Assembly (NCBI GenBank): GCA_030141605.1 | Contig: JAQGDQ010000100.1 | Coordinates: 496,001 to 560,000 of the forward strand | Source of the DNA: Tubiluchus corallicola | Lineage: Eukaryota; Priapulida; Priapulimorpha; Priapulimorphida; Tubiluchidae | Direction of reading: 5' to 3' | Length of the DNA stretch: 64,000 bases | Shown: positions 12,901 to 27,900 of the stretch, piece after piece | How positions within the stretch are numbered: position 1 is the first letter of the stretch | How the letters are laid out: the number at the start of each line of letters is the position of its first letter | Program-made: the position numbers and the translations under genes | The notes under the pieces: generated by a model | What the model saw: only the letters and a program-made list of their open reading frames with translations | Database searches by the model: none | Told to the model about the DNA's origin: nothing

Positions 12901-15900
12901 CCACAGCTGAGCATTAGTAAAAATGTCAAGGTATAAATTTAAAAGTGTTAGTGTAAACGTTTCTGACAGTATCCATCTAATGCATAATTATTAATTGTTC
13001 AAATTGTAAACAGACAGCCTGAAATTAATGTTAAAGAAGTAACTATTATTGTGTTTACTTCCTTTTTTGCTGCCCTAAAATTCTGTTGTTAATATTCATT
13101 TAGTACAAATATTGACGAAGTTACTTTTCATTTTGTCTAGTATGTTAGGTCTGACTCCAGCAAGATGCAAATTGACGTAGTAATCAGTCATCTACCAAAT
13201 TCTACTTCTCCAGCTTATAATATCTTGATATTAGACAACACTGTTGGTCTGAATGTACGAAATCATAGTGTTTTTTCACCTTCTGAGTCTACTGCTGATA
13301 TTTCCTGGGAAAACAACCTATTTGCTTTATCTGTAGATGAACTCATGGGTATGTTAAACAATCAAATGGAAATTTTTTCCCAAAAAAATTTTGTCTTTGT
13401 TAAAGCATTTCTTCACAATGTCGTGCATTGATATGGAAATGTTTTTGTCTCTTTTATGGCATTTTTCTTTCTAAGAGCATTTTTCTTTGTTATGGCTTCA
13501 AGTGTAAAACTGAGTACACAACCTTATCTTGTAAGACAACCAGTGCCATGAGTACCATTATCATTGCACATTAGTGATGCTTTTTATGTAACGTTTTCCT
13601 CAATTAGGTGCACTGTTTTATTCAAGCCAAGAGTTAGTTGGTAACTCTTTTCAGTTAAAGCGCTGATTATATAAAATGTATAGCTATTTTTCTGTAATCA
13701 ATAAATGTGTGCTTGCATAGCAAAATCGTCCATAAATCAGCAGTTAAGCTTTTTTAGTTATTCACATATCATCAATCTCCATTCCATGAGGATCATCTTG
13801 ATACCAAGTTCATCGCTCTATGTTATTTGTAAGCTGAGATAATCAACGTTGAAGTTGAGGTGCAGCCTACCCACTGAAAAACGTAATCTTGAGAAAATCA
13901 CTGTTAAAGTTAGCCATTGTTTTTTCTCGCATTTCTACAAAGCTCTTAGCAATCGCACAAATGTTGGTTGCCACGGACTTTGCAAAAACACATTGATGTT
14001 ATGTTTAAGTCCAATAGATGGCTCTTCCAGACAAAGACCTGGGCTTGGCAACAGGAAAAAGCCAAAGCAAAATGAATGCTTCCACGAGCTACTATCGGAG
14101 TTTGAATATAGAAGTTTTTCGCAATTGTAGTACTAATTTCTATCCAGAAAACTGGGTACGGGGTTATAAAATTAGATTTTTAGTCTTTTGTGAACATTTT
14201 CTTGATAACTTTCTAGAATATAAAAGCCCAACATGTTTAGTGTTCACATTTATTAAAAACAAAAAATTGACATTTGACCAAATTTTTGGTGCATTCTACT
14301 TTGAAGCATTATAACATAGTTTTAACTATGCCAACTTATGGATGGTTTTGGTTTGCAAGCACACAAATGATGTTTAAGTCACAATGTAATTGGTACTTAA
14401 TGCATATTGATGCTTTTAGATAATTATGATAAACTTCTGTGTTACAGTTGGAGAGAATATAATTCTGTCTTATACTGCCACTGCAATCATTGCAGTTAAT
14501 TTGGAAAATTCCAGCAGTGATTATAATGCATCAGTCACATACAGTAGCATTTTGGCATCTGAGGCTTATAGCTATGAGGTAAGTCACTTTTTATAAATTG
14601 TGGTTCCGCTGCCATTTCACCACAATGCTGCCGCTTTGTCACAGTCTAGTTGGTCTAATTAATATGTCTGTTTAAGGTGAAGTATGCTACTTGCAGATTG
14701 TTTTTAGTGGTATTAAAAAGTATCAATGGTAGTTATAAAAGGCTGCACTATAAAGGAAAAAGGGTTGATGCATTAGTTAGTCACGTTCATAATTACATAG
14801 TGACTAATTCTGATCATCACGTGAAGCAAAGTGACAAATCTTCTGTTCAGTTAGTGTATAGCAGAATGAAAGACAATATGGTACAATAAATAATAACATT
14901 CTAGTGCTAATTTGATACAATCGTGTAATGTAGTTGAATATTTACCATGGGTAGAATGGGAGCGAATTTTTTTTTAGGTTTTGCAGTCTATTTATTGTAT
15001 GTGCTTTATTGATAAAATTAATAAGTTTGCAATGTTTTTTATTTCAGTATCCTGGAAGGCAATATGGACCAGTCCATGCTGCTGTCTGTATTCAAAGTTT
15101 GGCCAAGCCGATAACTCAGGTAAATAAATAAAATTTGTTGATAAACGTTAATAAAGATCTTCATAAATTTTATTAGTTTATTTGCTTAGTGGCGAACATT
15201 ACATTATTACATTGTCAACATTATACGTCAACAGCTGTGGTGAAGGGCACTTCAAAAGTAACATGAAATAAAAAATTCAAGTTTGTATCAGTACACGTAA
15301 AGCATCTACTAAGAGTATATAAAAAGATGCTGATATTTGATACCATCTTTCCGTGAGCTTTTTAAGTATTGCGAACCGTATATGTAATATAATGGAACTT
15401 CTGCAAAATAAAGCTATTTTTATGAAGTTCTTTACTTTGTAAGTGCATCTATTTTTTTCCCACATTATTTTGTTTTTTTCGTACAAATTTCAGGTGGTGT
15501 TGGAACACAGTTACACAGCAGTGTCTTCTGTTTTAGCCATTTTCCTTGGTCTCTTCACAATTTTTGTTATCACTTTTGTGATAAGCAAGACCACTCCATG
15601 TTACAGTTATATGTGGTGTGGCATCAAACATCAAAAGAAAGCTATCCAGATTGAGGTTAGCAATTAGATCAGTTTGTAAATGTACTTATAAATAAAGGTT
15701 TATGAATATAACAGCTGGTGGAAAAAACTTGCCAAAGTACTGATCATGATATACAGTAGGTGCCGCTTAATGGACTCCCGGTTAATAGACTCAATCGGTT
15801 AATTGACTCAAAAACTCCTGGTACGGGCTGCTTCTATTCAAGTGTACAGAAAAAATTGTCAGTAATCGACTCAAATAACTCCACATAATTGACTTAATAT

Positions 15901-18900
15901 TTTTGCTTCACATGCTTCAATAAGACACACTTTCGTGTGACTAATAAGCTTTTATGACTTTTATATCATCTTAGTTCGCTTTCATCTTATATTATATATT
16001 GAAACAATCATGTTAAGTACCGTTTTGTGTATAAGCACGAATTTGTCATACGCTAATATACTAGCCTAATGGTTTGCTTTGACCCGCCTGTCCACTGCAG
16101 TTAACCTCATTACCCAAGAATTCCTGGAAGTTAAGCATTTAATCACTTGCCCAGCGGTTTACCTTTAGAAGCTCTGGCTGTCTTTTCCAGAAAGTTTAAT
16201 CAGTTTGCCATTGCTGTTATGCCAGTGATGCAGGTACAGTATAGTACAGTCATGATAACAAGCGGGAACTTACAGACAAAACTTCATGTGGGGAAATACG
16301 GTCACCACCAACAGTTCAAGCACGTATTTGTATATCATACAACAGTTAAACGTTTTTATCATTATGAGGACTTTCTGACCCAACTTGTCACAAAAAATGA
16401 ATCAGCTGACCTTGGACGTATTTCCATTATATTTGCGAATAAACAGACTTGCGTGATTTAGAAAAGTATACTTTAATTTTTAATTTATTGCTAAATCACT
16501 TATATAAATTAATATTTTAAAATATTTTTTCTAATTTTTTACTGCACAAAGAAAGTTAGGCATTACTTCGTTTCTAAAATTCATTAAAAGCCTTCGCAGT
16601 TCATAGTAAACTAGTGGCACATACTTCTGTACCAGAAATACTACACCCATCAATTAATAGGTTCATTCAGTTAATTGGGTCAACTTCGGTCCCAAAGTGA
16701 GTCTATTAAGCTGCGCCTGCTGTAGTAAGAAAAAATAACAGAAATTCTTTAAATTACCATCCTGGTATTCCATGTACTTATATATAAGTACCAAAAATTT
16801 TAGGTCATTTCTTTCGATTTTAATCGAAGATACAGAAGTGTTACATGAACAAATAAAAAAAGTAAATGCCGGCAAAAAATTTGTTTGTCATTATTAAAAT
16901 TTACATGAAGCACTCTATGTGTCAACCGTTTTCAATGCAAACTAGAGGAAAGTATTTTTTCTAACAGCCGATACAGTTTCGCACTTCTTTAAGGGTATTT
17001 GGTACCGTCACTTAGCAACTTTTGCCTTTATTTCCTCTTCATCAAGTGGTTCTTTGCAACCAGCATTCTCTTTAAGCTAATTCGAAATAATATAATCCCG
17101 AGGGTTATGTCCCACTTTCTTCTTGAAAATAAATCTTTTCATCAATGTTTTTTTTCTGTGATGAAGACCATTGTGTAACTGATTGACTTCTTTTTTGTTT
17201 TAACTGCCGTATATTGAGTGCCTTATCCATCAACATGGCTGCTTTTCAATTGAACATGTTATGCATGTTAAAAAATTAGACTGAGATTTAATTTTTTAGC
17301 ATCGTAAGCTTTTTGGCCATAACTTAAAAACCACTGAAGTTATAAACTTGTAACTTTCACAACCAAAAGCTGATGTACTGTCATGCCACACTGTCTAAAG
17401 TCCTTTACGTTCGGTCATTAAGCATTAAGCACACACCGTGACCACTCAGCTATTTGGTGATGAAGAAAACGGAAATGACAGCCCTAATGAACACTGTATG
17501 GATAGGATTGTAAGCTGACCACACAGTCCTCATCGGATTGTTTAAAAGTTCATGGAGACGTATGACACCTTACGGAGAATGGGAATCATAGGTTCACTGT
17601 TATAAGCTTTCGCTTGTCTTGAAGGGAGCTTAAGCCTTAACTGTTGTAAGTTCGTAGTCTTAACTTTTTAACGGTTTAATTTCTCATCCCTGAAATGCGG
17701 TTAATTCTATTATTGTTCACTGGAATTTTTTAGGAAAGCGTGACGATACAAACACTATCTGATATTGAAACTGAAAAGGGATATGCCCGTCCTGTAACTA
17801 GAAGGTAATTCTACTTTCACTTGCAAACTTGTAACACTTAGAAATCTGCATTTCAGTTGGGATAGTCTCTGTCTTTTCCATCATGTCATTAAAAATTTGC
17901 CTGTATTGCTTTAAAGTGATGCTAACTTCTTAAAATTGTCAGTACAAAATTTGATAGAGTTTTTATGTGTACTTTACAATCAATGAAGAATGTTTTGTGC
18001 AGGAAAATAAAAGTAGAAGAAAGTATTATTCCACTATTTGGTACACCTGAAAGTAGAATGGAGAACTACAGAGACTTGGACTGCGTAGATATAGATCTTA
18101 GTAAACAAACAGAACAAACCATTGAAGCTCAAAGAACGGAAACTGTGCTGGACATTGTGCACATAATGGTAAGCTGACTTCCATTCAAAAGTAAGTGCTC
18201 CAAGGAGAGTTTTCACTCGCTGTGTAATTTTGCCAATTTTCCAGTCAGTAGCTATGTTGAATAAGCTATGTTGAAAATATGAAAAATAAATATGAATTGC
18301 ATTTTGCTTGTCTACACGCGTTTTATTGTTGTTCATTTTTTGCAAGGTGAATCATTTAAGGAAGCGAGGAATATTGTCTGCTGCTGCTTCTGAAAAGGCT
18401 TTACAGTCTTTCCACCAGTGCTGGGAGAATAGAGTTTCCGAGTTGCACTCAGCACATGATAAACTAGTTGATCAAAAACAAAGCAAAATTGACATTAGAC
18501 ACCAGGTACATTTTAGGTGTTTTAGAATTTGCAGAATAAACAATGAGATTAATCAAATTTTAACAAAAGCTTGCTTAACTCTTCTGTCTTTGTATGTGCT
18601 TTTTTATGCATTTGATAAACCGTTTTCTCAGTAAACTAAAATAAATGAGAAACTTTGTTATTGCTTAATTACAGATTGCTGGTGATAACATGGCAGCGAG
18701 ACACACCAAGGAAAGAGAAGAACTTCAAACTAAATTACAACAACTTAGGGTCACAGATGATGTAAGTCTTTTACACAATTTTTTTGTTCTGTTAGGGCAG
18801 ATTACAACTTTACTGCATTACAATTGACTTAAATGAAATTTGCATTTGAATAGTGAGGCGTGATTTTAGTTTTCTGTATTTTTGTTTTTTTTATTTTTGT

Positions 18901-21900
18901 GATAGGAAAGAGAAGAATTTGTTTCTCTACAAGTGATGCAACATACAGCAGAGCTAAAAGAACTAGAACATAATCTATGTTTAGACAGAATTGAAGAACT
19001 TCAGGTTTTAGAACAAGTATGTAATAATGATACAGTTAAAGTAGAAAAAAATTCTTTATACAGGATTGTGAATTACAGTAGGACAGTTGCCAGATGGTGG
19101 GCTTCATCATCTGATATGCTAATGATTCTTATATGCATCTGACCTCTAACTAGATTAGCATGTGTAATTCGTAAGCAAGCTTTATTCTAACTTTGCATAA
19201 TTATTTTCTAACAATTTGCGTGAAGGTAACCACAATATAAACAGTAGCGGTGGGACATCGGTTTCATTTTCATAAGTGGATTTGATAATCGATTTTATTG
19301 CATGTTTGCAGGCTTCATTTGTTTGTGTATACACTTCCACATAGTTTGCAGACAGCCTTGATGGCATGCAGTTCTTATGTAGAAACCAAACAGTTCTGTA
19401 TTTCAGTTTGTGCATAATTTATTGACAGATGATCATGTGTAACCTTTGTTATGTCCATTGCTGTGGAACCGCCGGTGTGGAAAATACTATTTTTATCATT
19501 TTGCAAGAAATATACTATATTTATCACGTAATTTTTGTGGTTTGGCAGCTGAGAAAATGATCAATGATCAGAAATAAAATTTTCAAATCTATCAAATTGA
19601 TGAATCAGTCCCACCACTAACAAGCAGTAGCTGTTTATTGTACACATTGAAGATTACAAAATTTCACTTGCTTTTTTATTTTGGAATTCAGTAGTGTTGG
19701 ATTTGCATTGTGCACAGCTTTACCCAAAGCACGAATAATGAATACATAGTGTTAATTGAATGCAGCTATCAGTTCTTTTTATAGGAGCTATTGGTGCAAA
19801 AACGACTGGCAGTGAAAAATTGCATTACCAATTTGATGTCATTTATCCAAGATCAGGAAGAAACTTTTTCACCTGAGTTAGCTGACTCCTTAAATGACTT
19901 GCTGCAGAATGTCATGACTGCCATTGATAAAAATTTTGATGAAGCAATTGCACAGCAGCGATTAGCCTTAGAGGACAAATATAAATTTCGACAGGCATCA
20001 ATCATGCAGTTGGTTTGTATTTAAAGCCTATATCTAGTGAGTCATGTTTTGTTCCTTTACCCTGGGAAGCAAGCTTCTTTTTAAGTCACAGCTATAAATC
20101 TTGTGTAATCAGTTTGATCAGTAGGTACAGCTAAATGGCAGATTTACCATCAAGTGACACTATTGTGCTGCAGAACATGCCACAAATTGGCAGTGTGTAT
20201 TTTTTATACTCATTTTGTTTTCAGTTAGTGATAGTAGTAGTAGTCAGTGTCACTGACGCCACTTACTGTTGCCGTCATTGCAGTTGCCATGATTTATTTT
20301 TTTGTTGTTCCTAACAAGTTCAGAATACATGATGCAGCTATGGCTTTTCATGGAATAATTTTCGTTAACATTAGCACAGCATATTGGTCGATCAGATGCA
20401 AAGGCAGCATTCATAACAAAAGCCTTCAGCTGATGTTCACTGTAGTATTGCAAACATCAAGTAAAATTTTTGCTGTCGAATTGTCAAATCTCAAAATTTT
20501 TGAAATGTTCTAGTTGACTTTGATTCAGTCACTTAGAGCATGTCATCATAATGTTCACGTACTTCCTTTACATTGCAGTGTATGCTTTCTATAAATATTT
20601 TTAATTTTTATAGGAATCGAATGATTCAAAACAAAACTATCTTGCTAACCAAATGGTATCCAAGCAGACCCAATTTGTGAATGATTTAGAAAAGTAAGTT
20701 GTACTAGTAGTTTTTGCTACTTGTTTTTAAAACGCTATTCTAAAAAGTCAAAATTAATGTAAATGTGGTAGAATACAGGTTAATTTTTTGCTTCACGGTA
20801 ACAATAGTAGACATACTTACTAATGACTGGATGAAAGAATTCCTTAGATTTAAGTGCTACTTTTGTAAACTGTAGATAAGTCAGCTTACTGTATTAGCAC
20901 ATTTTCAGTGGGATAGCAACATCTTAAAATGTACATTGAATCAGGGTTCTCAAAATTATATCAAGAAGAGGTACAAGAGATGAATAAGGGTTCTTAAAAT
21001 CTAAGGTCATTAAAATCTTTAGACTTGTAGTGTAGGTATAAGTGTCTAAATACAGTTTTCATTTTTTCACTTAGGTCTATTTGAGAAACTTCGTTGCACA
21101 GAAATAGTATTCACTTGTTAACTGGCTGCTAGGAAGAAAATTTGTATTATTTTAGAACTGTTAAAAAAGGACTATTGAATTAAGAACTGTAAAAAACAAA
21201 CATATTTAGTGTTGCTTACTAACATCAGTAGAAGAACAAGACTGAGTTAGTTCTGGTTTGTTGAAGTGCACACTTGTAAAAGAATTGGAACATTATCTCT
21301 AATTGCTTCATCTCTTCAGAGCCGCAAATGTGTTCTTCTGTGAAGCTCTCTATGTACTGTTTTAGAATGGCACAATTGTATGATTTAAAAGTTTGAATTG
21401 TTATTTCAATTGGGCAGAGACAAGTTATATTGCTGTAAGTGTGCATTGAGCATTAATGTTGTTTGAATTTAACTATTTGTCTGTTGCTCTTTTTAATAAG
21501 TTAATGTATGCTGTCTAATCACCTTGTAACATATCATAGAACTACTTCTTATAGATGCTTCAATGTAAGTTTGCTATTGTATACTGAAGAGTATATGTTC
21601 TGTTTTTTGCACTTTAGAAAAGGAAGATTAGATGCTGATGTTGCTCACAAACTGATAACTGAATTAAAGATTGACATGAAAACTCTGAGCGAGCATATTA
21701 ACAAGGAAAAATTGGAGCAAAAACAAATTCTTCATGAAAAGATAAGCGAGCGTAAACGTATTCAGCAACAACAGATGGTAATAACATAGGAGCAATATGA
21801 AGACAAGAATAGAAACAGATTAATTCCTTTCTTCTGTCTCTGTATTTTTCTGTTTTCTTAGATGTTTCTTTTACAGCTTTTAAAGCAAAGTGGAGCTTTT

Positions 21901-24900
21901 CGTGTGCTTGCATAGATTGTGGGAAACTAACTGTAAAGAATTGTGTCAAATTATTCTAAACCTAAGTATTAAAGAAGATAGGCCAGGTAAACGAAGTGCA
22001 TGTCCAATACTTTCATTGTGAGTAAGTTCTGAGTTGAGCATTCATAGTTTGCTTTAATAATTATTTGCTTAATATGTTAAATTATAAGCAAGTCTATCGT
22101 TATAACAATACTGTATAGTCAGTTTTGGAAAAACTATAAAAGCTTATATTTAGTTACAGAATCACAGAAGGCAACTGTCAGTCTATAGGAAAATTGCTCA
22201 AACATCGCATGATGTGGCATTAGGTAAGATTAGATCTAATCATTGGTTTTATTTACATATTGTAAAGTTTTCTTTCTATTCTAGGTGATGGCGCTGGTAG
22301 TGGTGTGCAGTGGCAGTGGCAGTTAACTTGCAATTTGAATTAGTGTAATTTTAAATTTTAGAACTCATCTTAGCTAGTTATACGAGCCTCTCTTTTTTAA
22401 ACTTTGCTTTGTATGTATTGTGCAAAAGTTATATAAATCTGCCAATAATAAATTATGCTTCGCAAACAGATCCGATTACCTATGTGGAAGATCTGTCATC
22501 TTTATTATACCAGCAACGACTGGAACTAGATAAGATAGATGAAGAAACAGATAATGAAGCCATTAGAGAAGTAGAATTGATGCATGCCAACATTACGAAC
22601 AAAATGAAGCCATCTCTTCAACAGCGGATGGAAGAGTTTGCGGAAAAACTTGCACATTTAGGTAACTTTAGAAAAATGTATATCCAGAAAACAGAGTTTT
22701 TAAGTCATGCTTCTGTTTTTGTCAAAGTGATTTGTTCGTTGACAGATGTGTTTGGCCGGTAGACTTTTGCGATTACGTTGTACTCACTATAAATATTATG
22801 CACTTTGCAGTTGTACGCTTTTTGTCCTATGGCTTCTTAGATGAAGTAAATGACAAATTGAATTGAATTGAATGTTCAACCAACGTTATTGTTATATTAA
22901 TAAACTTGCACAAGTTTTTAAGATTATTTGGTCTGCATACAAGTTATTGTAATACATTTTTGTGCAGTTCGTTGTCAAGTTTAAATAAAGCACGTTTTGA
23001 TCGTATGCAAAAACTAATCTAAGAAACTTTGCTTAACTTATATAATAATGCAGTGCATTCTGTTTTTGCTTTTCTATAATTAAATGTTGCTTCTTTTCAG
23101 AACCTGTGGAATTTGATTTTCTTGTGCTTATCTCAGCAATTTTGAGTTTTTCTTTCATTGAGAATTATATCATGTTTTAGGGGTAACGGATGCTGAAATA
23201 CAGAGCTTTCATGAGTCATATAGACGAGAGCTGAGTAAGTTGATAAAAAGCTTAGAACAGGACCAACATAAACTCCTACCTTCTAGACAGGTAATCATGA
23301 GGTTGTTTTGCTTTTTTTCTTTTAGGTTGGTCCAGTTACTAGTGTAACTGAGATTGAATGTATTGTTACGAAAGTAAAAGCTCTCATGAAAACATTTTAA
23401 TTTTGCATTGGCTACTTCAGCAGGGGACTACAGTTAAATTAATCCTTTATGTTGTGTAGTTCTTTACTGGAGTGCTGAGTGCTGTAAAATTTAGGAAAGG
23501 GTAAACATATATAACCTTTGTGCTGCACTAGTTTTTGTTTGTTGTGCCCAATACAGGGAAAGTAAGACATGATGTTCTTAGACTAGACTTAATTCTTACT
23601 ACCATTGTAACTGAGGGAGTCAGTCACTGAACCCCAAAAGAGCCTTACAACAGGAATTAAAGTCTATGTCTTCTGTCGTCTTCACTGTTCTCTGTTGCTG
23701 TATTTGCACATTCTTACTTTTAAAGAAAGTGTTTTTGGATGCTTGCTGGGGTGGTGAGTTTTGTCAACTGCATGAAGTAAAGAATTATTTTTTGTAGGGA
23801 AATGAAGACAAACGACAATTAGAAGTCAAGAAAGAAGCGGAACGGACTGTTAAAAAACAGAAACAATTGCGTGACGAAGAAAAGGAAATGCTTAGGTATA
23901 GATAATAAAAAATAAAAATCTGCTGTGAATTGGAATTGGAATGTAGCATTCGATTAATTCATTTATTTCAGAATTTGAATTTAGATTTTGTTTTATAAGC
24001 CTCTGTACATGCTAAGATTTTGTTATGAAAATCCTTGGAAGCAACTGCCGACAGTTTATTGCTAATTATTTTATTTTAATTTTTGAATTCCAACTGCTTT
24101 TTCTAGGCAGCTACAATTTAACCAGACATCAATGTCTAGCGAAGACAGAGAGAGAATACAGCGAGAGTGTGCTCGATATTTACTACTTTTGAATCCTGGG
24201 CTCGCTCAGGATCGCATTAGACAAAAGCAGGTCCTTGCAGAAAAAATGGCTGCTAGGCGACAGCATTTGGTAGAGAAGATAGAACAGTCACATTTGATTA
24301 ACAGAAAAGTATGTGTAGAGTTTTGTCACAAACCTGCCTGCTCACATGCAATAGACATTTGTTACCCGATGTTTAAGCCTTTAAAGTGCAGAAATTCTGC
24401 AAATTTATGTAGTTGAAAAGCTTTTTAAGTTTAGATTTCAACAACATGGATGATGGATGGTTCTAAAATTTTAAATTGTGACTCTATACGAAAGGAAAGT
24501 TCTAGTTTTATTTTGGTAGATCTGTTTTTCTGTTCAGCCTTCGTGAAATTGAGCATATAGGAATTCTTATGCAAAAGACTACAAAATTAATGGCATTTTC
24601 TGTGTTATCCAAATTTAACATTTTGCCGCTTATTTTACGCTTTGTTCGAATTATTACACTGAACACCATACTGACATTATCACTTTGATAATGCATAAGA
24701 ATAGTAAGATTTTAAGAAAAAATTGTTTGAAAGTTTTATGAGTTTGTTCTCTTGAAAATGCTTTTTTGCAATTAAAGCAAAATTTTTGCTAAAATTTATA
24801 ATACATAATATAACTGTATTATTCTTGCCTTACCTGTTTACTGCAACTATGAGAAATCACAGATATGGGTTCCTTACTTTTCACGTTTGCACATTTGATT

Positions 24901-27900
24901 ATGAGAAGATTGTATTTATTTATTTTTATCATTCATTCGTGCTCACATGGTACAATCAATACAGAAAATAAGAACAAATGATAAAAAAGTTAAAAAATAC
25001 AAATTAGTCAAATTAAATTAGTGTTTCAGATTGAACTGCTAAAAAGAAGAAATAAACGTGTTTTTTTTGTCACTCATTATCTGCTCCCTAAAAACCAACT
25101 ATTGATCTGTTGATAATTTTTTTTACAAAATTGGGATCACTTTATTTCTGCAGCATCTTCAGAAGTTATTAAATTAAACGCAGCTTGCTAGACAAGCTTA
25201 AAAAGACTATAATGGGCCTTACATTAAATAAGTTGGGAGAGTCTGTCTACTAAGCTATTGTTTTTGTTTTTTCACAAACTTACCTGTCCTTTTCTAATTT
25301 TTACCCACTAGAAACGAAAAAAGCCAGCCAGCAGAAGATCGAACGCAAAACCTGCAGACGAAGCTGAGAAGCTGCATGCAATCGCAGAAGAAACGCTGAC
25401 TGTTTTGCTAGGTCAAGATGTCAACATGAGTGAGGAACTTGAGAAGGTGCCTATGTTTTAATCATTGCTGCTGATTTCTATAATGAATTTAATTACCTGC
25501 TTAAACAACATACAATAATGCCAGTTTCAACGTTTTATTTTTCAGCCACTGTAATTTTGCACATACTTTGAGATTGTAGTATTAAAATACGTTAAAGGTG
25601 ATGTACTAGCACAAACGTTTTGCTTTAGGTACGAGCTGAAATGCTAGAAGACAGGAAAGAACGTTTGCGCAAGCAGGAGGAAAAACTTGGGGCCATAATT
25701 GCTAGCTTACAAATAACTAAAGCAAGGGAGGTAAGATCATTTTCTGTCTAACAATTATGAGATATTACAAATTAAACCTTTTGCCGTAGACTATGTTTGA
25801 AATTTTTTGTACTTGGTTTTTTTACAGTTTCAAGCTCAATTCCTAATGTAGTTGTAGGAACTAATGATGAAAAACCTTCCATTTTAATGTTAGAAACAAT
25901 TTTGAAAATTGAATTTGTGGAATATATTTGTTTTTGCTACTTTAACCTTTTTGATTGTGTGGACATTATTTACATGTAAAAGCCACAAAAGGTTAAACTA
26001 TATTATTCTGTGTTTTAGATGCTACAAATAGAGGAACAGCAAAAAGCTATAGCAAAGTTGCACACAAACTTGATGCAGGATCTACATGACAATGGGTTAC
26101 TCAATGATGCGGAACGGAAACGTATTCTTGAACAGCACCAACAGGACCAAGCTAAATTGAGCAAAGTGCTTAATTCGGAAAGACAAAAACAGGAAGAGGT
26201 AGTTAAATATTTAAAATACATTTTTATTTTTTATATAAATCAGCTAATAATTAACATTTTTTTTGGTTTATAAAAATGCAGTATATGGTTAACTGATCCC
26301 TAAAGTTAGTGTTCAAAAGCAAAATTACTATACCAGAAAGAGACGTTCTTTTGTTTATTCATATATATATAATGTTCTTAGAATGCTAAATAACCCAGAA
26401 TGTTTTCTTGGCTTCTCTCAGCCAGTAATACGCAGCTTTTTGCAGTAATAACAATGATCATCATCAGCACAGTCACTACTTTGCCCTAAAAAGTATTAGC
26501 TGTTGTTTTAAAGAGATCTTTTGAGTTTTGCCATATATGTCAAGTGAATGCTTTTGAGGAAATAAGTCTAACTCTGCCAGTGGCAAGATATCCATCATTG
26601 TTTGAATCTCACTAAGTGCAAAATATTCACTAAGCTAGTAGTAGCTTATTTTTATCATATTTGTGCTGAATTTCATGATATGCATGTTTTTTCAACAGTG
26701 TCCATTCCGGTCTTTGTATGAAACTGTCTTTGGTGTGTTATTCTGTTAGCAGTTATACAATGTATTACGGCATTCCTGGTAATCAAATTCTTTGCAGTGT
26801 ACTAGCCAAAATTTTCAAATTGTTCAATTTGGGGAGGTATAGCCAAGTGGTCATGCATGTTTGCCTTGGCTGTGACCACCTGGACCACCTAGCTATGATA
26901 CTTGCCTTGCTACTCTTGCCTACGGGCATTTGCCTTCCCCCGCTAATTATGGCTGTTTTCCTTCAAGAGGATCCGAACGATATGTATATACCTCAGCCGG
27001 TTCAGTTTCTCAGCTTCAACTTGCAGGGTGATCATTGTTAATAAGCCAGGTCCAGTCTCATCAGAAACATGCACATTGGGTATAAAAAATGAATAAGATT
27101 AATGGTTGACAAATGTTCTTGATGTTTGCAGATACTGAATAAAAAACTTGCAGAAAGGTTGAGACAAAAAGAAACTGGACTTTTCTCACAACACGAGAGT
27201 GAGATGAGAGAGGCTCTGAGTGATACTTCTGTAAAGGGGCAGGTCAAGAGAGCTCAACTTGCGCACAAACAACTCCAAGATGTAGAGACTTTTAGGTAAT
27301 CAATTGTTACTTTGGCACAATGAATTTAGAAAGTTGTTTTATTTTGATATCTTTTAGTGTGGCTGTACATGATTTTACCACTATATTTTTGCTAGTAATT
27401 ATAGTGTATTTTGTAGCTTCTGCTTTTACTGATGGTTATACAATATAGGAGATAAAATATATGGAAAATAACATTAAAATGGAACAGTAATATTACTGCC
27501 ATTCATTTCAATAACTTCGCTTTGGTTTTGTTTTGTAAAAGTAGCTGCTATGGTGTTTTATGCCTTAGTGGTGGTCTCATTGACAATACTTTTTTGTCGT
27601 TAATGTAAGTGTTATTGTAATGAAGTACATAGTATTGTAATGAATGTTGAAATAAGTGATATTAAATAAGTGAATGAAATAACTGACTATGCACCTGCAA
27701 AATTTTTTCTGATTCTTCTTTACTTGTAGATATCAGATGGAGAATGAACTTAGACAAGAACTGGCTGAGCAGAAGAGACAGTTACAAATAAAAGAACAAA
27801 ATTCTTTGCAAAAACAGGTACCTTCATTTAATTGTTGTCATCTGAATTAAATGTTTCATATAGCAGTTTAAATGTTTACTAGTTATCTGGCTTTCCTATT

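Larger units (their letters stand above)
3927..15119 (+). other. EVC2: EVC2 exons 1-14: signal peptide and ectodomain
   Basis: Exons: 3927-4117, 4625-4814, 6125-6201, 6320-6812, 7067-7297, 8000-8164, 8491-8578, 10211-10375, 10937-11160, 12165-12299, 12778-12930, 13141-13348, 14448-14578, 15048-15119. The translation begins MFLLSYVITAVVLSWSLASC, a clear signal peptide. It then shows several beta-rich units that start with a Gly-Asp/Gln/Glu hydrophobic pattern (LSIGDTLTINV, IQAGDVVTFTS, VKAGDGFLMD, VHTGQTFTVA, VGENIILSYTA), like DUF11-type Ig-fold repeats. Many N-x-S/T sites agree with an extracellular location. A dibasic RQKR motif lies in exon 10. The exon 5 donor (TGG/gtgatg) is the weakest. 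The large introns 5, 7, 8, 9, 12 and 13 contain no gene that I recognise. Confidence 0.75.

Noticed and set aside
16147-16461. 104-codon frame inside the Tigger-like element
   Set aside because: Not preserved in the sister copy and without transposase motifs.
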